64,000 bases of DNA from Streptomyces sp. R21 (lineage in GTDB: Bacteria > Actinomycetota > Actinomycetes > Streptomycetales > Streptomycetaceae), in contig NZ_CP163435.1 in assembly GCF_041051975.1 (NCBI RefSeq), forward strand, positions 4,402,001-4,466,000, given 5' to 3'. Below are positions 57,596 to 64,000 of this stretch, one piece after another (the first letter of the stretch is position 1; the number at the start of each line of letters is the position of its first letter). The notes beneath the pieces were generated by a model, which was not told the origin of the DNA, did not search any database, and worked only from the letters and a program-made list of their open reading frames with translations. The position numbers and the translations under genes are program-made.

Positions 57596-58929
57596 CTCTG
57601 GGGAACCACCGTCTCCCACTCGCTGCCGCCGAGCGGATAGTCATAGGCGGGCCGCCCGACGTTCCCGCTCGTCCGGAAGGGCTTGCCCCGGTCGTCGATC
57701 CGGACGGTTCCACTCTTCGTCCCGCTGGACCAGTCCAGTTCCAGATACCAACTCACGTTGTGCGCCTGGGCGTTCCCGAACACGTAGAAGACCTCGGGGT
57801 CGGACTCGCTGACCTTGTACGGGAAGTCCCGCTGCCCGGCCTTGGGTCGGGCGGCCGGCCGCCCGGCGTCCAGGTCCACATGGAACGACGCGGTCCGCAC
57901 CCCGCCCCCGCACCCGACCCCCATCGTGTAGTCGTTCCAGGCGAGCGGCGCCCCCTTCTGCACCACCCGCACATGCAGCGCGTCCAGGACCACCGTGGCC
58001 TTCCCGGTCCCCTGCACGGTCAGCGCGACCATCTGCTGCCCACCCGCGACCCCGCCCTGCGCGCTGACCCAGCCGCGGGCGTCCGACTCGTTCGGCGGCG
58101 GCGTCACATGCGCGGGCTCCCGGTTCACCAAGTAGTGCTGACTGCAGGGGCTCTCGAACTTGTACGGGTTGGTGACGACGGTGGGCGCGGTGGCGCCGTC
58201 GGCGGAGTCGGAGGAACCCCGTGAGCCGGGAGCAACAGCCCCGCCGGTGCTCGTGGACACGGACGGCGTCGTGCGGGGGCCGCGCGAGGCGGACGGCGAG
58301 GACGGCTTGGGTGACTTGGGCGACTTGGGCCGGGTGTCCGGCGACACCGTCACGCCCGTACTCCCGGCGACGGTGGACGCGGCGGCCCCCACGGACTGCT
58401 TCTCACCGTGGTCCTCGCCCTTGCCGGGCACGAGGTTGACGACGAGCACGGCGGCGACGGCCGCGGCGACCACACCGACCCCGGCGAGCACGACGGTACG
58501 ACGCCGCCGCCCGGCCGCGACCTCGGGCAGGGCGTCCCCCTGCTCCAACTCCTCCACGCCGTCACCGTCGTCGCCGCCGTCGGACCCCACGGCACTCGCG
58601 GCCGGCGCGGTCTGCACTGCAACGGAGACCCCCTTCTGCCCCCGCCGCACCGCATCCGCGAGCACCCACCGCCGGTGCAGCTCGACAAGCTCCTCAGAGG
58701 TGGCCCGGCAGGCGCGTGCGAACCGCTCCACGGGTGCGTAATCCGTCGGTACGGCATCCCCGTTGGCGTACCGGTGAAGGGTCGACGTGCTCATGTGCAG
58801 CCGCTTGGAGAGTGCCCCGTAACTGAGCCCGGACCGCTCCTTGAGTTCCCTCAGCAGTCCCGCGAACTCGTCCCCGGCCACCGTTCCTCCGTCCCCCGCG
58901 TCCCGGCCCGTGTTCCAGAGGGACGACAT
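57592..58929 (-). CDS. HTH (XRE) protein with TM helix and exterior beta domain
   Basis: This 445-aa protein from ATG 58929 (MSSLWNTGRD) has an alternative GTG at 58881 with GGAGGAAC. The N-terminal HTH is LSYGALSKRLHMSTSTLHRY. One TM helix (VVLAGVGVVAAAVAAVLVVN) and a Ser/Pro/Lys repeat linker (PKSPKSPKPSSPS) follow. The roughly 200-residue exterior domain has an S-P-C-S-Q-H-Y-L-V start and beta-like pattern. It has the same topology as the two HTH-TM proteins at 53557 and 54351 but a different exterior. Confidence 0.85.
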   Translation of the reverse strand: MSSLWNTGRDAGDGGTVAGDEFAGLLRELKERSGLSYGALSKRLHMSTSTLHRYANGDAVPTDYAPVERFARACRATSEELVELHRRWVLADAVRRGQKGVSVAVQTAPAASAVGSDGGDDGDGVEELEQGDALPEVAAGRRRRTVVLAGVGVVAAAVAAVLVVNLVPGKGEDHGEKQSVGAAASTVAGSTGVTVSPDTRPKSPKSPKPSSPSASRGPRTTPSVSTSTGGAVAPGSRGSSDSADGATAPTVVTNPYKFESPCSQHYLVNREPAHVTPPPNESDARGWVSAQGGVAGGQQMVALTVQGTGKATVVLDALHVRVVQKGAPLAWNDYTMGVGCGGGVRTASFHVDLDAGRPAARPKAGQRDFPYKVSESDPEVFYVFGNAQAHNVSWYLELDWSSGTKSGTVRIDDRGKPFRTSGNVGRPAYDYPLGGSEWETVVPQS

Positions 58930-59112
58930 TTCCGCAGTTCAAACCCCATGTCGCTGTTCCGGCGTCCCGAATACCCCGGCAGATGTGGCAGCCGGGAGGT
59001 TCACCGCGCAAGCTGTGCCCATCCAAACATCCGCTCCTGGCAACTGCCGGACCGCCCACGCCCATTGGCGCGTTCCAGAACCACTTCGCGCCGAAACCAA
59101 GGGGGTTGCCCC

Positions 59113-59367
59113 ATGACCGCACGCACCGCACGCACCGCACGCGCCACCCGCACAACCCGCACACCCCGCACAACCCGCGCCCGCCTATTGGCAGCCACGG
59201 CGGTGGCGCTCGCCGCGTTGGCCCTCACCGCATGCGAGAACGGCGAGGGCGTACGGGACGAGGGCCCGTCCTCGGGCCTCCCGTCCTCGGGCCTCAGGCC
59301 TGCCGCACCAGCCGGGCAGCCTCAGTGGCCCAGTACGTCAGAACATTCCGGGCCCCGGCCCGCTTGA
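59113..59367 (+). CDS. small lipoprotein, 3' end overlapping hemB
   Basis: This 84-aa protein from ATG 59113 has an N-terminus of Thr/Ala/Arg repeats (MTARTARTARATRTTRTPR) encoded by short tandem repeats, then a signal helix (LLAATAVALAALAL) and lipobox LTAC. Its last 74 bases overlap the hemB 3' end on the other strand. The mature part is short and rich in Pro, Ser and Gly. Function is unknown. Confidence 0.6.
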   Translation: MTARTARTARATRTTRTPRTTRARLLAATAVALAALALTACENGEGVRDEGPSSGLPSSGLRPAAPAGQPQWPSTSEHSGPRPA

Positions 59368-60292
59368 TCCCGGTGAGGGTCTCCAGGATGGCCTTCTCCC
59401 GGTCGATCCAGCCCTTCTCCGCGGCCGCCTCGATCATCGAGTACTCACCGGAGATCTGGTAGGCGGCGACGGGCACGTCCACCGCGTCGGCGACCCGGGC
59501 CAGGATGTCGAGGTAGGGTCCGGCCGGCTTGACCATCACCATGTCGGCGCCCTCCTCCAGGTCCAGCGCCAACTCCCGCATGGACTCACGTACGTTGGCG
59601 GGGTCCTGCTGGTAGGTCTTGCGGTCACCCTTCAGCGAAGAGGCGACGGCCTCCCGGAAGGGCCCGTAGAAGGCCGAGGAGTACTTGGCGGTGTAGGCGA
59701 GGATGGACACGTCCTCCCGCCCGATCTGGTCCAACGCGTCGCGGATGACGCCGATCTGACCGTCCATCATCCCGCTGGGCCCGACCACGTGCGCCCCGGC
59801 GTCGGCCTGCACCTGAGCCATCTCGGCGTACCGCTCCAGAGTCGCGTCGTTGTCGACACGCCCCTCGGCGTCCAGCACTCCGCAGTGCCCGTGATCGGTG
59901 GTCTCGTCGAGGCACAGGTCGGACATCACGAGCAGTTCGTCGCCGACCTCGGCGCGCACATCGCGCAGCGCGACCTGGAGGATCCCGTCCGGGTCGGTAC
60001 CGGGCGTCCCCACGGCGTCCTTCTTCGAGTCCTCGGGCACGCCGAACAGCATGATCCCGGAGACCCCGGCCTCCAGCGCCTCGACCGCGGCCTTCTTCAG
60101 ACTGTCGCGGGTGTGCTGGACAACGCCCGGCATGGCCGCGATCGGCACCGGCTCACTCACACCCTCGCGCACGAACGCGGGCAGGATGAAGTCGGCGGGG
60201 TGCAGCCGCGTCTCGGCGACCATCCGCCGCATGGCAGGCGTCGTACGCAGCCGCCGCGGCCGCGTACCGGGGAAGGATCCGTACGTCGTCAT
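59294..60292 (-). CDS. hemB: delta-aminolevulinic acid dehydratase (porphobilinogen synthase)
   Basis: This 332-aa protein from ATG 60292 (MTTYGSFPGTRP) has TAGCGT 7 nt before it, leaderless-like. The metal and substrate motifs are SDLCLDETTDHGHCG, YTAKYSSAFYGPFREA with the Schiff-base Lys, and MVKPAGPYLDI with the second. It condenses two ALA molecules to porphobilinogen. It is downstream of hemACD but separated by a 177-nt G-rich spacer, so it may have its own promoter. Confidence 0.97.
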   Translation of the reverse strand: MTTYGSFPGTRPRRLRTTPAMRRMVAETRLHPADFILPAFVREGVSEPVPIAAMPGVVQHTRDSLKKAAVEALEAGVSGIMLFGVPEDSKKDAVGTPGTDPDGILQVALRDVRAEVGDELLVMSDLCLDETTDHGHCGVLDAEGRVDNDATLERYAEMAQVQADAGAHVVGPSGMMDGQIGVIRDALDQIGREDVSILAYTAKYSSAFYGPFREAVASSLKGDRKTYQQDPANVRESMRELALDLEEGADMVMVKPAGPYLDILARVADAVDVPVAAYQISGEYSMIEAAAEKGWIDREKAILETLTGIKRAGARNVLTYWATEAARLVRQA

Positions 60293-60348
60293 ACCCACCA
60301 CGCTACGCCCGCCGCAAAGGCCCCTTTACCGACGGAGCGTCGGCCTTC

Positions 60349-60370
60349 CAGCCCGTCCGGCGTTCAAGGG
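60349..60370 (+). repeat. diverged copy of the interspersed repeat
   Basis: CAGCCCGTCCGGCGTTCAAG matches the copies at 32152 and 32181 except at the end. It lies directly before the G-rich tract. Confidence 0.7.
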
Positions 60371-60382
60371 CAAGGGCAAGGG

Positions 60383-60440
60383 TGGGGGTGGGGGTGGGGG
60401 TGGGGGGGGGGGGGGGGTGGGGGTGGGGGTGGGGGTGGGG
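60383..60440. repeat. (TGGGGG)n with a G16 core, G-quadruplex-prone
   Basis: Three TGGGGG units, T plus 16 G (60402-60417), then three more units form a near-symmetric 58-nt G-rich tract between hemD and hemB. The G-rich strand is the template for the minus-strand haem genes. A short C-rich tract at 60452-60465 could pair with its end. Confidence 0.9.
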
Positions 60441-60469
60441 AACCATCCGATCCCCCACCCCACCCACCG

Positions 60470-62212
60470 TCAGGTGGTACGCCGCCGCCGGGACCCCGGC
60501 CGCCGCTCGCTGGGCCGAGTCACCGGATCCCCCGCCTCCATGGCGGCAGCCCGTCGCTTCAGCCCGAAGTCCGCCAACGCCTCGGCGAGCTTGTGCACGG
60601 ACGGCTCAGGAGCCATCACGTCCACCCGCAGCCCGTGCTCCTCGGCGGTCTTGGCCGTAGCGGGACCGATGCAGGCAATGACCGTCACGTTGTGCGGCTT
60701 CCCCGCGATACCCACCAGGTTCCGCACCGTGGACGACGACGTGAACAGAACGGCGTCGAACCCACCGCCCTTGATCGCCTCGCGGGTGTCCGCCGGCGGC
60801 GGCGACGCCCGCACGGTCCGGTAGGCCGTGACGTCGTCGACCTCCCAGCCGAGCTCGATCAGCCCGGCGACCAGAGTCTCCGTGGCGATATCGGCCCGCG
60901 GCAGGAACACCCGGTCGATCGGGTCGAAGACCGGGTCGTACGGCGGCCAGTCCTCCAGCAGCCCGGCCGCGGACTGCTCCCCGCTCGGCACGAGATCAGG
61001 CTTCACACCGAAGGCGACGAGCGCCTTCGCGGTCTGCTCGCCCACCGCGGCGACCTTGATGCCCGCGAAGGCGCGCGCATCGAGCCCGTACTCCTCGAAC
61101 TTCTCCCGTACGGCCTTGACCGCGTTCACCGACGTGAAGGCGATCCACTCGTACCGTCCGGTGACGAGCCCCTTGACGGCCCGCTCCATCTGCTGGGGCG
61201 TCCGCGGCGGCTCGACGGCGATGGTCGGCACCTCGTGCGGCACGGCGCCGTAGGACCGCAGCTGGTCGGAGAGCGACGCCGCCTGCTCCTTCGTACGCGG
61301 AACGAGCACCCGCCAACCGAACAGCGGCTTGGACTCGAACCACGACAGCTGGTCGCGCTGCGCGGCGGCGGAACGCTCACCGACCACGGCTATGACGGGC
61401 CGGTGGCCGTCGGGCGAAGGCAGCACCTTCGCCTGCTTCAGCGTCTGCGCGATCGTCCCGAGCGTCGCGGACCAGGTCCGCTGCCGGGTCGTCGTACCGG
61501 CGATCGTCACCGACAGCGGCGTATCGGGCTTGCGCCCGGCGGCGACGAGCTCGCCCGCTGCCGCGGCGACGGAGTCGAGAGTCGAGGAGACGACCACGGT
61601 CCCGTCGGACGCGCCGACCTCGGTCCAGCACCGGTCCGAGGCCGTACGGGCGTCCACGAACCGGACGTCCGCGCCCTGCGCGTCGCGCAGCGGCACACCG
61701 GCGTACGCGGGCACGCCGACGGCGGCGGCGACACCGGGCACGACCTCGAAGGGAACACCGGCCGCGGCGCAGGCGAGCATTTCCTCGGCGGCGTACGTAT
61801 CCAGTCCGGGGTCCCCGGAAACCGCACGCACGACCCGCTTGCCGCCCCGTGCGGCCTCCATGACAAGATTGGCCGCGTCCCGCACAGCCGGGACCCCAGC
61901 GGTTGTTGACGCACCGTCAACAACCGTCGGCAGAGCCGTGCCTGTGCCCGGATACGCACCCGAGGAAGACCCCGAGGCCGTATCCGCGGAAGGCGAGGAG
62001 AACGCGGCGGCTGGATCCGTGTCCAGCACGGCGACGCCTTGTCTGGCATGCATACGCACGACGTCGAGCACCTCGTGCTCGGCGACGAGAACGTCCGCGT
62101 TCGCCAGCGCCTCGACGGCGCGCAGGGTCAGCAGTCCCGGATCCCCGGGTCCGGCACCAAGGAAGGTGACGTGCCCGTGTTCGAGGCCGGCGGGAAGGTT
62201 GGTGGGGCTCAA
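60470..62212 (-). CDS. hemD: bifunctional uroporphyrinogen-III C-methyltransferase / uroporphyrinogen-III synthase
   Basis: This 580-aa protein starts TTG at 62212, overlapping the hemC stop as TTGA. Residues 1-260 form a SUMT-like domain (FLGAGPGDPGLLTLRAVEAL, VSGDPGLDTYAAEEM, VVPGVAAAVGVPAYAGVPL) with a Ser/Gly/Thr-rich insert near 70-105. Residues about 310-560 form HemD (LFGWRVLVPRTKEQA, EWIAFTSVNAVKAV, FTSSSTVRNLVG). It makes uroporphyrinogen III from hydroxymethylbilane and may methylate it toward sirohaem or B12. A basic tail (SERRPGSRRRRTT) ends it. Confidence 0.95.
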   Translation of the reverse strand: MSPTNLPAGLEHGHVTFLGAGPGDPGLLTLRAVEALANADVLVAEHEVLDVVRMHARQGVAVLDTDPAAAFSSPSADTASGSSSGAYPGTGTALPTVVDGASTTAGVPAVRDAANLVMEAARGGKRVVRAVSGDPGLDTYAAEEMLACAAAGVPFEVVPGVAAAVGVPAYAGVPLRDAQGADVRFVDARTASDRCWTEVGASDGTVVVSSTLDSVAAAAGELVAAGRKPDTPLSVTIAGTTTRQRTWSATLGTIAQTLKQAKVLPSPDGHRPVIAVVGERSAAAQRDQLSWFESKPLFGWRVLVPRTKEQAASLSDQLRSYGAVPHEVPTIAVEPPRTPQQMERAVKGLVTGRYEWIAFTSVNAVKAVREKFEEYGLDARAFAGIKVAAVGEQTAKALVAFGVKPDLVPSGEQSAAGLLEDWPPYDPVFDPIDRVFLPRADIATETLVAGLIELGWEVDDVTAYRTVRASPPPADTREAIKGGGFDAVLFTSSSTVRNLVGIAGKPHNVTVIACIGPATAKTAEEHGLRVDVMAPEPSVHKLAEALADFGLKRRAAAMEAGDPVTRPSERRPGSRRRRTT

Positions 62213-63180
62213 AGTGCTCGCTCCCCCATCAGACCGGCCGCGCCCTTGGCAAGCATCTCGGCGGCGAGTTCACGGCCGAGCGCCATTGCTTGGTCATGTG
62301 TCTCGGGCACGGGACCGGTGGTGGACAGCTGCACCAGCGTCGAGCCGTCGGTCGTGCCGACGACGCCGCGCAGGCGCATCTCCTTGACAATCTGCCCGTC
62401 GGCCAGAAGGTCGGCGAACGCACCCACAGGTGCGCTGCAGCCGGCCTCCAGGGCGGCGAGCAGGGACCGCTCGGCGGTCACGGCGGCCCGGGTGAGCGGG
62501 TCGTCGAGCTCTCCGAGCGCTGCGATGAGGTCCGCGTTGTCCGCGGCACACTCGATCGCGAGGGCCCCCTGGCCGGGGGCGGGCAAAACGGTGTCGACGG
62601 GCAGGAAGTCGCTGACTTCGTCGATGCGTCCGATCCGGTGGAGTCCGGCGGCGGCGAGTACGACGGCGTCGAGCTCCCCCTTGCGCACGAACCCGATCCG
62701 GGTGTCGACGTTGCCACGGATCGGGACCGTCTCGATCGTCATCCCGTGGTTGCGGGCGTACGCGTTCAGCTGCGCCATGCGGCGCGGCGAGCCGGTGCCG
62801 ACGCGGGCGCCGTCCGGCAGTTCGGCGAACGTCAGCCCGTCCCGGGCGACCAGCACGTCACGCGGGTCCTCGCGCAGCGGCACGGCGGCCAGTGCGAGGT
62901 CGTCGGGCTGTGCGGTCGGCAGGTCCTTGAGCGAGTGCACGGCGAAGTCGACCTCGCCGCGCAGCAGCGCGTCGCGCAGCGCGGTGACGAAGACACCGGT
63001 GCCGCCGATCTGTGCGAGCTGCTCGCGGGACGTGTCGCCGTACGTCGTGATCTCCACGAGTTCGACGGGACGTCCGGTCACCTGGCTCACGGCGTCCGCC
63101 ACCTGCCCGGACTGGGCCATGGCGAGCTTGCTCCGCCTGGTCCCGAGCCTCAGTGCCGCTGTTTCCGGCTCACTCATCAT
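62209..63180 (-). CDS. hemC: porphobilinogen deaminase (hydroxymethylbilane synthase)
   Basis: This 323-aa protein starts MMSEPETAALRLG; ATG 63180 or 63177, both overlapping the hemA stop. Motifs are TRRSKLAMAQ, VHSLKDLPTA, the Arg-rich RVGTGSPRRMAQL, and EAGCSAPVGA with the Cys that carries the dipyrromethane cofactor. It polymerises four porphobilinogens. Overlaps on both sides indicate a translationally coupled hemA-hemC-hemD operon. Confidence 0.97.
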   Translation of the reverse strand: MMSEPETAALRLGTRRSKLAMAQSGQVADAVSQVTGRPVELVEITTYGDTSREQLAQIGGTGVFVTALRDALLRGEVDFAVHSLKDLPTAQPDDLALAAVPLREDPRDVLVARDGLTFAELPDGARVGTGSPRRMAQLNAYARNHGMTIETVPIRGNVDTRIGFVRKGELDAVVLAAAGLHRIGRIDEVSDFLPVDTVLPAPGQGALAIECAADNADLIAALGELDDPLTRAAVTAERSLLAALEAGCSAPVGAFADLLADGQIVKEMRLRGVVGTTDGSTLVQLSTTGPVPETHDQAMALGRELAAEMLAKGAAGLMGERAL

Positions 63181-64000
63181 CGCCCTCGGTTCTCGGCGTT
63201 CTCGTTGCTGATGTCATCGTTGGCCCGCGAGACGGAGGCGACCGTCTCGGGGTCCAGATCGAAGAGGGTGCGCAGTGCGTCCGCGTACCCGGCACCGCCG
63301 GGTTCGGCGGCCAGCTGCTTGACCCGTACGGTCGGCGCGTGCAGGAGCTTGTCGACCACGCGCCGCACGGTCTGGGTGATCTCGCCGCGCTGCCTGTCGT
63401 CGAGGCCGGGCAGCCGGCCGTCGAGGCGCGCGATCTCGCCGGCCACGACGTCGGCGGCCATGGCCCGCAGCGCGACGACGGTGGGCGTGATGTGCGCGGC
63501 CCGCAGGGCGGCGCCGAAGGCGGCCACCTCGTCGGTGACGATCAGGCGCACCTGGTCCACGTCGGCGGCCATCGGCGCGTCCGCGGAGGCGTCGGCGAGC
63601 GACTCGATGTCGACGAGCCGCACCCCGAGCAGCCGGTGCACGGCCGCGTCGATGTCGCGCGGCATGGCGAGGTCGAGAAGGGCGAGCACGGGCGCCGGGC
63701 GCCGTGCCTCGGCGACGGGCTCGGGCCTGCGGCGCTCGGGGACGCGGCCGATGGTGGCCGCGGTCGCGGCGAGCGCGGTGATCAGCTCGGCGTCGGCCTC
63801 GGCCGTACGGCGGCTGTCGCGGCGCTCGACCGTGCCGGTGCCCTTGTCCACCCAGGCGGCGTGCTGCTCCAGGGTGGCCGCGTCCATGCCGGCCACCGCG
63901 GCCTCTCCCATGACGGAGAAGCCGGTGGCGCCCTGCACTGCGGAGAGGTCGAGGGGGCAGTTCTCGTCGGTGCCGATGCTGGTCGGCGCGAGGGTGCCCG
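63177..64000 (-). CDS. hemA: glutamyl-tRNA reductase (5' end outside window)
   Basis: The C-terminal 274 codons are present; the catalytic N-terminus lies beyond the right edge. Visible are APVLALLDLAMPRDIDAAV and the VRLVDIESLAD helix of the NADPH domain, then the helical dimerisation domain (MAADVVAGEIARLDGRLPGL, QTVRRVVDKLLHAPTVRVKQ). Its stop overlaps hemC. It makes glutamate-1-semialdehyde from Glu-tRNA, the first step of this pathway. Confidence 0.95.
   Translation of the reverse strand, partial: GTLAPTSIGTDENCPLDLSAVQGATGFSVMGEAAVAGMDAATLEQHAAWVDKGTGTVERRDSRRTAEADAELITALAATAATIGRVPERRRPEPVAEARRPAPVLALLDLAMPRDIDAAVHRLLGVRLVDIESLADASADAPMAADVDQVRLIVTDEVAAFGAALRAAHITPTVVALRAMAADVVAGEIARLDGRLPGLDDRQRGEITQTVRRVVDKLLHAPTVRVKQLAAEPGGAGYADALRTLFDLDPETVASVSRANDDISNENAENRGR

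Overview
The window reads as chromosomal DNA of a Streptomyces-like actinomycete. Base composition is very GC-rich with G/C at third codon positions, GTG starts are common, many genes look leaderless, and families typical of the genus are present (DUF397/DUF5753/HATPase clusters, DUF3558 lipoproteins, DUF2637, bL37). I saw no rRNA, tRNA, transposase or CRISPR array.

Region by region. 1-3.5 kb: an EamA transporter cut by the left edge, a divergent LysR regulator, and a PucR-type regulator whose frame is broken at two G/C runs beside a 21-base C tract. 3.5-26.5 kb: a monovalent-cation block with kdpE-kdpD, the operon [27-aa membrane ORF]-kdpF-kdpA-kdpB-kdpC, two KimA-like APC permeases, a second long KdpD without its own response regulator, a CPA1 Na+/H+ antiporter behind a hairpin-rich leader, an EF-hand lipoprotein, a GlnX-like four-TM sensor protein, a decayed SDR gene, ribosomal protein bL37 and a third APC permease. 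Six 11-bp-spaced tandem sites (YTRACG repeated) lie in five intergenic regions between 13.7 and 24.4 kb. They look like the operators of an OmpR-family regulator, with KdpE the obvious candidate.

26.5-39.9 kb: ordinary accessory metabolism and regulation, including an MprAB-like two-component pair, a YbaK deacylase, a CE1758/CE1759-type flavin oxidoreductase pair, AraC, HxlR and MarR regulators, an MFS pump, a quinone-type reductase, YnfA, a HAD phosphatase, an SDR and a phosphatase-acetyltransferase fusion. 40-42.3 kb: a LAGLIDADG homing endonuclease with a folded leader, convergent with an RtcB RNA ligase across a perfect shared terminator. 42.4-45.8 kb: two DUF3558 lipoproteins and a DUF2637 membrane protein.

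45.8-52.7 kb: divergent lysS and argS, then a small block (Uma2, HATPase, XRE-DUF5753, DUF397) bounded by the argS 3' end and a second, diverged copy of that 3' end. 52.7-55.3 kb: a peptidoglycan-binding secreted protein and two membrane-anchored HTH proteins. 55.3-59.4 kb: an aminotransferase, a phosphotransferase, another HTH-TM protein and a small lipoprotein. 59.3 kb to the right edge: the haem operon hemA-hemC-hemD, followed by hemB beyond a G-quadruplex-prone spacer. All statements are from reading the sequence. No database search was run and family names come from recalled family features.
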